In this document: positions 7,713-15,620 of the stretch, piece after piece | Position numbering within the stretch: position 1 is the first letter of the stretch | How the letters are laid out: every line of letters begins with the position of its first letter | Position numbers and translations under genes: made by a program | From: Clostridia bacterium | GTDB taxonomy: Bacteria; Bacillota; Clostridia; TANB77; CAG-508 | Reading direction: 5' to 3' | Length of the DNA stretch: 17,224 nucleotides | NCBI GenBank assembly: GCA_022791735.1 | Contig: JAAVZQ010000044.1 | Span: forward strand, 1-17,224 | Notes under the pieces: model-generated | Told to the model about the DNA's origin: nothing | Seen by the model: the letters and a program-made list of their open reading frames with translations, nothing else | The model's database searches: none

Positions 7713-9110
7713 GTGCTTTTTTCAAGTATTAACTTTTTATACTATTTCTTACCATGTGTATTAATAATATATTTTATTACACCTACAAAATATAAAAATA
7801 CAATATTATTAATAAGCTCCCTATTATTTTATTTTTATGGGGAGCCTATTTATATATTAATTATGCTTGGAGAAATACTATCTGCATATATACATGGAAT
7901 TTTAATAGATAAATATAAAGATAAGAAAAGGATATTTTTAATATCTTCAATTATTATAAGCTTAGGTGTATTGGGCTTATTCAAGTATTCAGATTTTGCT
8001 ATAACAAATATAAATAACCTATTTAATGCAAAAATTAGTCTTTTGAATTTGGCATTACCAATAGGCATTTCTTTTTATACATTTCAAATATTGAGTTATG
8101 TTATTGATGTATATAAAGAAAAAGTGAAAGTGCAAAAAAATATTATAAAACTTGCAACTTATGTGGCTTTATTTCCACAGCTAGTAGCAGGGCCAATTGT
8201 ACGTTATATTGATGTTGAAAAAGAACTTACATCAAGAACACATACTTTTGAAAAGATTTCTTATGGAATTAAAAGATTTTGTATAGGAATTTCTAAAAAA
8301 GTTCTAATTGCAAATCAGTTAGGAGAGTTATGCCAAATATTTTTGCAAACAAGCGATAAGAGTGTCGTATTTTATTGGGTTTATGGTATTGCGTTTAGCT
8401 TGCAGATTTATTTTGATTTTTCAGCCTATTCAGATATGGCAATAGGACTTGGCAAAATCTTTGGATTTAATTTCTTAGAAAACTTCAATTATCCTTATAT
8501 ATCTAAGAGTATAACAGAGTTTTGGAGAAGATGGCATATTTCTTTAGGTAGTTGGTTTAGGGATTATGTATATATACCACTTGGTGGAAATAGAGTAGGA
8601 AGTGTCAAACTAATTAGAAATATTCTAATTGTATGGATGTTAACAGGATTTTGGCATGGTGCAAATTGGACTTTTGTTTTATGGGGAGCCCTATTTGGGG
8701 TATTGTTGATGATAGAAAAGCTATTTTTATTAGATAAATTAGGGAAAATGCCTAAATTAATACAACATATGTATGTTGTGTTTATAGTAATGATTAGTTT
8801 TATATTGTTCAATGCAAATAATATCGGAGATGCTATAATGCAAATAACAGGCTTGTTTGGAGCCAATGGAGAGAGTTTTATTAATAATTATACAATATAT
8901 TATTTAAAAAGTTATTTTATAATTATAGTAATTGCTATAATTGGAGCAACACCACTTTTAAAAAATATGATAAGTAAATTAAAAGAGAATATAAAAATTA
9001 GAAAGATGATTAATATATTTGAGCCTATAATCCTCATAACTTTGATGCTTTTTGTAACTGCATATTTAGTGGATAGTTCATATAACCCATTTTTATATTT
9101 TAGATTTTAG
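7713..9110 (+). CDS. MBOAT-family O-acyltransferase (AlgI/DltB-like)
   Basis: A 465-residue polytopic membrane protein with about ten hydrophobic segments, the usual length for AlgI-like MBOAT proteins. These move acyl groups, usually acetyl, across or within the membrane for O-acylation of exported polysaccharides. The diagnostic region is NFNYPYISKSITEFWRRWHI (257-276), then WFRDYVYIPLGGNR (281-294), then LTGFWHGANW (310-319), whose His315 is the family's catalytic histidine. The start is GTG at 7713, five bases after AGGAGG (7702-7707). It lies between a DUF4358-like protein and a DHHW protein, a common O-acetylation arrangement. The substrate is not evident from sequence; peptidoglycan, teichoic acid or an exopolysaccharide are all possible. 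Confidence 0.92.
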   Translation: MLFSSINFLYYFLPCVLIIYFITPTKYKNTILLISSLLFYFYGEPIYILIMLGEILSAYIHGILIDKYKDKKRIFLISSIIISLGVLGLFKYSDFAITNINNLFNAKISLLNLALPIGISFYTFQILSYVIDVYKEKVKVQKNIIKLATYVALFPQLVAGPIVRYIDVEKELTSRTHTFEKISYGIKRFCIGISKKVLIANQLGELCQIFLQTSDKSVVFYWVYGIAFSLQIYFDFSAYSDMAIGLGKIFGFNFLENFNYPYISKSITEFWRRWHISLGSWFRDYVYIPLGGNRVGSVKLIRNILIVWMLTGFWHGANWTFVLWGALFGVLLMIEKLFLLDKLGKMPKLIQHMYVVFIVMISFILFNANNIGDAIMQITGLFGANGESFINNYTIYYLKSYFIIIVIAIIGATPLLKNMISKLKENIKIRKMINIFEPIILITLMLFVTAYLVDSSYNPFLYFRF

Positions 9111-9130
9111 GTGTAAGGAGAAAAACTAAA

Positions 9131-10225
9131 ATGTCAGATAATAATAAGAATATAGTGGTAACTATTGCTTTTGCACTATTACTAGTATTGTTCTTTTTAA
9201 TTAATTTATTAAAACCAGATACAGATATATCTTTAACAGAAAGAAGAAAACTTGCTAAATTTCCGGATATAACGATTAAAAAGGTATTTGATGCTAGCTT
9301 TAGTAAAAACTTTGAGAAATATACTACTGATCAAGTTATAAAAAGGGATGAATTTAGAAGTTTAAAGTCAAAATTAGAGTTTGATTTGTTTAGAAAAATG
9401 GATAATAATGGAATTTATATGTATAATAATAGTTTCATAAAAATAGAATATCCATTAAATGAGATGTCAATTTTAAATGCTACAAAGAAAATAAATGAGA
9501 TACAGAGTAATTATTTGAGTGATATGAAATGCTATTATTCCATAATTCCAGATAAAAATTATTTCACAGATAAAGACCAATATGTTAGTATGGATTATGG
9601 TAGATTGCAAAATATTATGAATGAAAATATAGAAAATGCAGAGTATATAAATATTTTTGATTGTTTAGAATTATCAGATTACTATATAACAGATATTCAC
9701 TGGAAGCAAGAGAATTTGCAAAAAGTAGTAGATAAAATAAGTGAAGCGATGGGATTTTCTGATAGATTGACTATGTCTTATGAGAAAAAAGAAATTACAG
9801 AGTTTGACGGAATATATGCTAATGAACTGCCTTTTGATGCAGGACAAGATAAAATTTCTATTTTAACAAATGATATTATACAAAATGCAAATGTATATAA
9901 TTACGAAAATGAAAAAGAAACTAGAATTTATGATATGGAAAAATTAAATTCTTTTGACAAATATGATATATATTTATCAGGTTCTACACCTCTAATAACA
10001 ATAACAAATTCAAATGCAAAAGTAGATAAAGAATTGATTGTATTTAGAGATTCTTTTGGAAGCAGTTTGATACCTTTATTTACAGAAGCATATAGTAAAA
10101 TTATTTTAGTTGATATTAGATATATGAGAAGTAAAGATTTAGAAAAATATATAGAATTTAAAGACCAAGATGTGCTTTTTTTATATAGTACTTTGGTTTT
10201 AAATAGTAGTAGTGTATTAAAATAA
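9131..10225 (+). CDS. DHHW / AlgX-AlgJ-like SGNH-type protein
   Basis: A 364-residue protein with one N-terminal transmembrane anchor (residues 9-27) and an extracellular domain. It carries the paired motifs of the DHHW/AlgX/AlgJ group: TDIHW at 187-191 (Asp188, His190) and FRDSFGSS at 305-312, where Ser308 would be the nucleophile. In alginate-type systems such proteins act with an MBOAT partner to place acetyl groups on a polymer outside the membrane. The gene follows the MBOAT gene by 20 bases, and AAGGAG at 9115-9120 supports the ATG. It is the last clear gene of the operon; a terminator lies at 10336-10377. Confidence 0.85.
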   Translation: MSDNNKNIVVTIAFALLLVLFFLINLLKPDTDISLTERRKLAKFPDITIKKVFDASFSKNFEKYTTDQVIKRDEFRSLKSKLEFDLFRKMDNNGIYMYNNSFIKIEYPLNEMSILNATKKINEIQSNYLSDMKCYYSIIPDKNYFTDKDQYVSMDYGRLQNIMNENIENAEYINIFDCLELSDYYITDIHWKQENLQKVVDKISEAMGFSDRLTMSYEKKEITEFDGIYANELPFDAGQDKISILTNDIIQNANVYNYENEKETRIYDMEKLNSFDKYDIYLSGSTPLITITNSNAKVDKELIVFRDSFGSSLIPLFTEAYSKIILVDIRYMRSKDLEKYIEFKDQDVLFLYSTLVLNSSSVLK

Positions 10226-10240
10226 TATTTTAGGAGAAAA

Positions 10241-10291
10241 ATGAATAATAGAACAAAAAAAGACAAAAAATTACATGTTGACTTTGAATGA
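10241..10291 (+). CDS. Possible 16-residue small ORF
   Basis: An ATG five bases after a strong AGGAG opens a 16-codon frame, MNNRTKKDKKLHVDFE, ending at TGA 10289-10291. It is very lysine-rich and starts 15 bases after the DHHW stop. The good binding site is the only reason to list it. It could equally be the start of a lost or decayed gene. Confidence 0.2.
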   Translation: MNNRTKKDKKLHVDFE

Positions 10292-10335
10292 AAACAATGA
10301 TATAAATATGCATATATGAGTTTATATTAACAGAT

Positions 10336-10377
10336 AAAATACATCGCAAGTGGTTTTTATAGTGTGATGTATTTTTT
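10336..10377 (+). terminator. Rho-independent terminator after the O-acetylation operon
   Basis: AAAATACATCGC (10336-10347) pairs with GTGATGTATTTT (10364-10375), with one G-U pair, around a 16-base loop and followed by a T-run. It separates the MBOAT/DHHW operon from the permease gene. Confidence 0.75.
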
Positions 10378-10398
10378 AGATATACATAAGGAGAAAAA

Positions 10399-10413
10399 AT
10401 GACGGAAAGATAA
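10399..10413 (+). other. Four-codon leader ORF before the permease
   Basis: AAGGAG at 10388-10393 is a much better ribosome binding site than the AGGG just before the permease ATG, yet it leads only to ATG ACG GAA AGA TAA. The mini-ORF ends 17 bases before the permease start. It might allow ribosome reloading, or be a relic of a lost upstream gene. Its CGG is out of frame and not a recoding site. Confidence 0.25.
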
Positions 10414-10430
10414 TATAAAAAGGGAAAAAT

Positions 10431-13259
10431 ATGAAAATAACAACAAAATTAACGTTAGAATATTTAAAGAAAAACAAACGCAGAAGCATGGTCACAATAA
10501 TACGGAATAATCACAGTCACAATGCTTGTTACAACTGTGCTTATTTTATTTTCGAGCTATCAAGAATACATGGTAAACACAGAAAGAAGCAAAGCAAATT
10601 GGGAGGCTAGATTTTCAAATGTTCCGTATTCTGTTGCAGAAGAAATTGCAAAGGATGAAAATATAAAAGAGGTATCCTTTTATCAAAGACTTGGTATATC
10701 AGAGGAGAATTTTGGAATAACTAATATAAATCCAGACGAATTCAATATAAGCACAAAGATTAAATTTGATGTAAGAGCTTATGATAAAAATGCTTTAAAG
10801 AATACAAATATACGTATTACAGAGGGAAGACTTCCAGAGAATTCAGATGAGATTTTACTAAGTTTGAGTGCAAGTAAAAATAATATGTTGGCACAAAAGA
10901 TTAATATAGGGGATAAATTCAAAGTAACACTTAGGCGGAAAAAAACATGAATATACAGTAGTTCGGTAAGACTGAGAAACTAGAGGTTGACCATGGTATT
11001 GTGGTAAATCATGAATTAGGTGCAATCACTATTTTTGATAATCAAAATATGAATGACGATACAATTGTTGATGTTTCTATTTTAACAAACAATATTCAAA
11101 AAATATATAGGACAACAGAGGATTTAGCAGATAAATTTGGACTTGCTGATTATATAAGCCTAGAAGAAAAGTATGAAAAAGAGTTAGGTGGCATCCCAAG
11201 TAACACAGGAAAAAGCGAGCAAAGTAGTACTACATCAAGCAAACTAGATCTATCAAGCGATGCAGAACAAAATTATTCTAAAGCAGAGCAAATTCCAATT
11301 GAACCGGGAAGTTATTTGTATAAACTTATTATTGAGGGCATAAGTAATGGCGAAGATATAACACCAAGTCTTGAATACAATACAGAACTTTTAAATTATG
11401 TAGGAGTATTGGAAGTAGACACTGCATTTGTCAAATCAATGGTTATAATTGGTGCAATAGTAATAGCTATTATAACGTTTGTTTCAATAGTTATGCTTTA
11501 TACAGCCTTTAAAATGACATATTCTGAAAGGCTAAAAGAATTTGGAATGCTTAGTTCTATTGGAATGAATAATAAACAAAAGAAAACTATAATCAAAAAA
11601 GAAACAATGATACTTGGAATAATAGGGATTTTTATAGGTATTCTTATAGGACTTGCAATATCAAAACTTTTGACAAGCGGAATTAATATCGTATTAAAAG
11701 ATTATACATATGATACATTTGGATTTGGAAGCTCAATTTTATTTAATAAACCAATAGATAACGTTAATCGATTGATAGTTGAAAGTTTAGAATTTAACAT
11801 GAATGTTCCAATAATGATATTAGTTTTTATAGTTATTATGGTGTATGCTGTAGTTGCTATATCTAGTAAGCTCTCACTAAGAAAGCTAAGTAAATTAAGC
11901 CCAATTGATGCAATAAGAGGTACATATGTAATTAAATCTAATAAAAATCCTTTAAAGTCATCCAATATTATGCAAAGGCTTTTTGGAATAGAAGGAGTAA
12001 TTGCTAGTAAAAATATAAAAACAGATAAATCAAGATACAGAACTATAACTATTTCTTTAACAATAAGTATTATACTATTTTTGACAGCAAGTGGAATTGC
12101 ATCAAACATATATAAAACAGACATATATAGACATTTTCTATCAAGTTTAAAGTTAGACATATTTGAAGATGCATATATCACTGCCGAAGAAAGTAACGCA
12201 AATATAGATAAGGTATATAAAATAGCAGAGCATTTAGAAGAAAACGAGTTAATTAATGGATATTGCATATATAAAGTTGAGAGTGCATCAGGGGGAAGAA
12301 TAAAACTCACAACAGATAAAACTTCAAATACAGTAAAAAAGGTAATAAATGACGGAATATATAGTGCAGGACCAGAAGGAGAAATTTATATTCCTACATA
12401 TACTATTTGCTATTATGACGAAGCATATAAAGCTATTTTAGAAAAGGTAGGAATTAGTAAGCTTGCTGATGATGAAATAATTTTGATGGATACAATAAAG
12501 GGAAATTCTAAATATGGACAAGAATTTAGGATGACTGATTATAAAGTAGGAGATTACTATAAGTGTACAATAGAAAATAAAGAAAAAACTTTAAAAATCG
12601 CAGGAATTATAGATAATTTTAGCCCATATATTGTAAATAATTCAGGTAATAGAAGCATAGATTATCCGGTAATCATACAAATGGTAAACGAAAATCATTT
12701 AAAAGAGTATAATCAAATATACATAGCACTAGATACAGATAAGGTTTATGATATAAGTGAAAGAATGGGAGAAATATCAAATTATGCACAACAAGGGCTT
12801 ACCATTTCTTATAATCAAATTATGGGAGAATCAGCTAAAGCACAAAAAACAATTACAGATGTTGTTATAAATTGCTTTATAGGGTTACTAAGCTTAGTGT
12901 CAGCTGTAAACATATATAACACTATATCTTCTAGCATGCTACTTAGAAAAAAGGATTTTGCAGTACTCAAATCAATGGGAATGAGCGAAAAACAAATAAA
13001 CAAAATGATGAGGCTAGAAGGAGTATTATACGGACTTGATTCGATATTTTATGGTGTAGTAATTAGTCTTGCAATATTATTTATTACATATCCTAAAATG
13101 GGAATAGATATAAGTAGAAATCCGTTTGAAATACCTTGGTTTAACATAGGAATTTGTATAATAGCAGTTTATGCAACAATCTTTATTTCTATGAGAAGTG
13201 CAAAAAAGAAATTTGCAAACAAAAATATAATAGATGAAATAAGAGAAGATAATATATAA
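10431..13259 (+). CDS. FtsX/MacB-type ABC transporter permease with three +1 recoding sites
   Basis: The ATG at 10431 opens a frame that is broken at CGG 10503, 10936 and 10964. Skipping the C at each gives one 941-residue protein. Layout after correction: transmembrane segment about 21-42 containing recoded Gly25 (TIIGIITVTM); an extracellular MacB-like domain about 43-330 containing recoded Gly169 and Gly178 (KKHEYTVVGKTEK, the usual VVG strand); three hydrophobic segments about 333-480 with FtsX motif SERLKEFGMLSSIGM; a second large extracellular domain; and a C-terminal FtsX half with RKKDFAVLKSMGM. Such permeases work with an ATPase in export, peptide sensing or wall regulation. No ATPase gene is adjacent, which is unusual. 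The binding site AGGG is weak. A hairpin follows the stop. Confidence 0.85.
10503..10506 (+). other. Putative +1 recoding site 5 (CGG-A)
   Basis: The upstream frame reads ATA CGG AAT and stops 35 codons later (10608-10610). Dropping the C gives GGA, glycine 25, inside the first transmembrane helix, and restores the frame. Without the shift the first 24 residues would be separated from the rest of the permease. Confidence 0.7.
10936..10939 (+). other. Putative +1 recoding site 6 (CGG-A, preceded by AGG)
   Basis: The upstream frame reads AGG CGG AAA AAA ACA TGA. Dropping the C gives GGA, glycine 169, then KKHEYTVV. Seven As follow, so loss of one A from the homopolymer would restore the frame equally well. 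This site is therefore less certain than the other six. Tandem rare arginine codons are known to promote +1 shifts in E. coli. Confidence 0.55.
10964..10967 (+). other. Putative +1 recoding site 7 (CGG-T)
   Basis: The upstream frame reads GTT CGG TAA, a stop right after CGG. Dropping the C gives GGT AAG: glycine 178 of the typical VVGK strand, and the frame stays open to 13259. It is the only site followed by T rather than A. Confidence 0.72.
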
Positions 13260-13263
13260 ATAA

Positions 13264-13289
13264 GAGGGGTCCTATTTTAGGACACCCTC
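13264..13289. terminator. Hairpin between convergent genes
   Basis: GAGGGGTCCTA pairs with TAGGACACCCTC around a short T-loop, with a one-base bulge. It lies five bases after the permease stop and downstream of the convergent secreted-protein gene. No strong T-run follows on either strand, so termination efficiency is uncertain. Confidence 0.5.
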
Positions 13290-13359
13290 ATAATTACTTG
13301 AGAGAAAAGTACCATTAGCACAAAAACAATACGCTTGAATGTGATAAACTGTGAGAGCG

Positions 13360-13836
13360 TTATTGCTGAATAATCGAATAGACTGCTTGTCCACCATTGG
13401 TTACTTCAACCTCTATGTGGTAAATACCAGTCCTGAGAGACGAGCTGAAATAATAACGCTCAGTACTACCATTAGTTGAAGGAACACGCCATGCATATAA
13501 TGGATTATTGGGGCGGCCCGTGTCTTCATAATAAAATCGTACAAGTACTTCTGCATTGCTCTTAATAACAATACCCGTATAAGTATCGTTGTAGATTATG
13601 CACTGAGGGTAACCAACAGTGCCAGAAACCACTCCATTAGAGAAACAGACTTCTCTGGTTGCTCTTGTAGAGGTAGCTTCTACAGCATTGTCAACACTTA
13701 GGCAAGCAACCTGAGCGTCAGCAGGAAGGTTGGAGTTCTCGACCTCAACCTCGGCCGCAGAAACGGCAGCTGTGCAGGAGATAATCATGGCGATAGCCAT
13801 AAGCAGTGCGATGGACTTCTTCGTGATGTTTTTCAT
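13360..13836 (-). CDS. Small secreted protein of unknown function, probably acquired
   Basis: A 158-residue protein on the minus strand. An upstream ATG at 13851 exists, but the binding site GGAGG lies inside its first codons, so the start is the ATG at 13836, nine bases further on. Residues 1-26 form a classical signal peptide ending in VSA, with cleavage likely before AEVE. The mature part is rich in Tyr, Thr, Asn and Val (YNDTYTGIVIKSNAEVLVRF, YSIIQQ at the end) and looks like an extracellular beta-sandwich; I do not recognise the family. The gene is clearly richer in G+C and CpG than every neighbour and is the only complete gene on the minus strand, which suggests horizontal acquisition. 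It uses CGA, CGC and CGT but no in-frame CGG. The surface context fits an exported protein. Confidence 0.7.
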   Translation of the reverse strand: MKNITKKSIALLMAIAMIISCTAAVSAAEVEVENSNLPADAQVACLSVDNAVEATSTRATREVCFSNGVVSGTVGYPQCIIYNDTYTGIVIKSNAEVLVRFYYEDTGRPNNPLYAWRVPSTNGSTERYYFSSSLRTGIYHIEVEVTNGGQAVYSIIQQ

Positions 13837-13851
13837 TGTTACAACCTCCAT

Positions 13852-14177
13852 AAAATACGTCTTGGCTTGTAGGTACAGGTTTCGCTTGCTTTTGGCACTT
13901 TTCCTCTCTATTACAAAGATGCTAGTATAAAACCAACATCAGTGTAACTAAAAATATTCAAATATGTATTATTAATACATACAACTCTTTATTATATACG
14001 CATTTTATATAACGACATAAAAAAACAAAAAAAGACAAAATTTTATTTATCAGTTACAAAAGGAAATGATTATAATAAGATAATAAGCATATTAGAATAA
14101 ATAAAATTTAAAAAATTGTCACCTTTTAGCGAAAAAAGTTATCCTATTATATATAAAGATAGGAGATGAAGCAAAAG
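13852..14177. promoter_or_regulatory. Divergent intergenic region with a perfect palindrome
   Basis: This stretch separates the minus-strand secreted-protein gene from the deacetylase gene and must hold both promoters. The part next to the secreted gene (13852-13920) shares its higher G+C; the rest is extremely AT-rich with A-tracts. A TATACT on the minus strand (about 13925-13930) could be a -10 for the secreted gene. I could not identify a convincing ECF-type or sigma-A promoter for the deacetylase. Confidence 0.35.
13964..13980. promoter_or_regulatory. 17-base perfect palindrome, candidate operator
   Basis: ATGTATTATTAATACAT is an 8-base inverted repeat around one central base. It lies between divergent genes and upstream of the -10-like element of the minus-strand gene. 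It could bind a dimeric regulator, but palindromes of A and T arise easily in this DNA. Confidence 0.3.
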
Positions 14178-15086
14178 ATGGCAATTTTTTTAGAATTTAT
14201 AATTTCATTTATTATAATAATATTAATTACAAGATTATTTAAAGTTAAAAGTAGGAAAAAGGTAGTAACAGTTTTAGTAGTGGTAGAACTGCTATTAATG
14301 ATAAGTATTCCAAAGACATTAGCAGAAGTACCTAAAGTTACAGCTTTAGTAGGTAATTATGAAAGTGTTACTGTAAAAGTGACTGAGCAAATACCAGCAG
14401 GAGTTTTAAAAGAGAAAAAAGAGGTAAAACCAGTAGCACCAGTAAAAGATAATAGACAAGGTGTGATTTATTTGACATTTGATGATGGGCCTTCTTTAAG
14501 TATAACTCCTAAGATATTAGATATTCTTAAGAAAAAGAATGTAAAAGCAACATTTTTTATACTAAACTATGATGGTAAAAAAGAGGAAATTGTAAAGAGA
14601 GAAGTAAACGAAGGACATACAGTTGCAATACATGGCTATTCACATGATTATAAAGAAATATACCAGTCAGAAGAAATATATATGCAAAATATAAAGAAAT
14701 TACAAGATAAAATAAAAGCTTCTACTGGATACAATGCAACTATAACTAGATTTCCTGGTGGAAGTTCAAATACAGTAAGTAAATATAACCCAGGAATAAT
14801 GACAAGACTAACTAAAAAGGTTGTAGATAGTGGATATAAATATTTTGATTGGAATGTAACGTCTGGTGATGCAGGAGAAGCCAGAAATTCAACTGATGTA
14901 TATAATAATGTAGTCAAAAATCTAAGTAAATCAAAAAGTAATGTGGTGTTAATGCATGATTTTAATGGAAATACTAAGACATTAAATGCATTAGAAAGTA
15001 TTATTGATTATGGAATTCAAAATGGCTATACTTTTAGCAAAATCACTGAAAGTACAAAGATGGTAACTCATTCAGTAAACAATTAA
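14178..15086 (+). CDS. Membrane-anchored polysaccharide deacetylase (NodB domain, PdaV-like)
   Basis: A metal-dependent de-N-acetylase of carbohydrate esterase family 4, most likely acting on peptidoglycan N-acetyl sugars outside the membrane. I place the start at ATG 14178 because AGGAG (14161-14165) touches the in-frame ATG at 14166, leaving no spacing; from 14178 the spacer is 12 bases and the protein is 302 residues. Two hydrophobic segments near the N-terminus (before and after the RLFKVKSRKK stretch) act as anchor. All NodB motifs are present: TFDDGP, the HGYSH metal-binding pair, RFPGGSSN, DWNVTSGD and LMHD. An ECF sigma factor and an RsiV-like anti-sigma factor follow, the same order as pdaV-csfV-rsiV in Clostridioides difficile, where the deacetylase contributes to lysozyme resistance. 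Orthology is inferred from order and domains only. Confidence 0.9.
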   Translation: MAIFLEFIISFIIIILITRLFKVKSRKKVVTVLVVVELLLMISIPKTLAEVPKVTALVGNYESVTVKVTEQIPAGVLKEKKEVKPVAPVKDNRQGVIYLTFDDGPSLSITPKILDILKKKNVKATFFILNYDGKKEEIVKREVNEGHTVAIHGYSHDYKEIYQSEEIYMQNIKKLQDKIKASTGYNATITRFPGGSSNTVSKYNPGIMTRLTKKVVDSGYKYFDWNVTSGDAGEARNSTDVYNNVVKNLSKSKSNVVLMHDFNGNTKTLNALESIIDYGIQNGYTFSKITESTKMVTHSVNN

Positions 15087-15113
15087 AAAATTAATGCAAA
15101 ACTATGACAATAA

Positions 15114-15122
15114 TGATATAAT
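15114..15122 (+). promoter_or_regulatory. Extended -10 promoter element for the sigma/anti-sigma genes
   Basis: TGATATAAT is a perfect extended -10 (TGN-TATAAT) 28 bases before the sigma-factor ATG. No good -35 hexamer lies 17 bases upstream, which extended -10 promoters can tolerate. It would give the regulatory pair basal expression independent of the deacetylase promoter. Confidence 0.45.
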
Positions 15123-15149
15123 GTGTTTTAGAGAAGGAGGCTCACACCA

Positions 15150-15620
15150 ATGATGGATACTAAGAGTTGGTTTTGCAATAAAATAAAAGAATTAGAAAAT
15201 GGAATGTATAGACTTTCATACAGTATATTAAAAAACCAAGAAGATGCTCAAGATGCAGTACAGGATGCTATTTGTAGTGCATATAAAGAATTAGAGAATT
15301 TAAAAGATAGAGGAAAGTTCAAACCTTGGATATATACGATAGTTAAAAACACATCTTTTTTGTTGCTACGTAATAGGCAATATCTTTCAAATATAGAAGA
15401 TGAAAATGTACAAGCTGATAAAAAAGATGTAGATACAGATTTAACTATTTGGAATGCAGTACAAGACTTAGAACAGCCTTATAGAACAGTTATAACGTTA
15501 TTCTACTATGAGGATTTATCAATAAGGGAAATTAGTAAAATAACTGGAAGTAAAATTGATGCTGTAAAAAAACAATTATCAAGAGGTAGAGAAAAGATAA
15601 AGGAGATTATAAAAGTATGA
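15150..15620 (+). CDS. ECF-family RNA polymerase sigma factor (SigV/CsfV-like)
   Basis: A 156-residue extracytoplasmic-function sigma factor with only regions 2 and 4. Region 2 spans about residues 10-75 (MYRLSYSILKNQEDAQDAVQD, then GKFKPWIYTIVKN). Region 4 is near the C-terminus (AVQDLEQPYRTVITLFYYED, then SIREISKITG and the recognition helix AVKKQLSRGREKI). It directs polymerase to envelope-stress promoters. AAGGAGG at 15134-15140 sits nine bases before the ATG; a second ATG follows immediately. Its stop overlaps the anti-sigma start by four bases (ATGA), typical of a translationally coupled sigma/anti-sigma pair. Given its neighbours, the closest functional analogue is the lysozyme-responsive SigV of Bacillus and CsfV of C. 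difficile. Confidence 0.9.
   Translation: MMDTKSWFCNKIKELENGMYRLSYSILKNQEDAQDAVQDAICSAYKELENLKDRGKFKPWIYTIVKNTSFLLLRNRQYLSNIEDENVQADKKDVDTDLTIWNAVQDLEQPYRTVITLFYYEDLSIREISKITGSKIDAVKKQLSRGREKIKEIIKV

Noticed and set aside
11702..12310. A 202-residue minus-strand ORF inside the permease gene.
   Set aside because: It is a shadow of the permease coding frame, with no binding site or recognisable motifs.
13264..13289. A CRISPR or attachment-site repeat near the permease end.
   Set aside because: It is a single hairpin with no repeated units; a terminator between convergent genes is sufficient.
13730..13930. A 66-residue plus-strand ORF opposite the start of the secreted-protein gene.
   Set aside because: It overlaps the signal-peptide region of the minus-strand gene, which has a clear GGAGG site and signal peptide; the plus-strand frame has neither.
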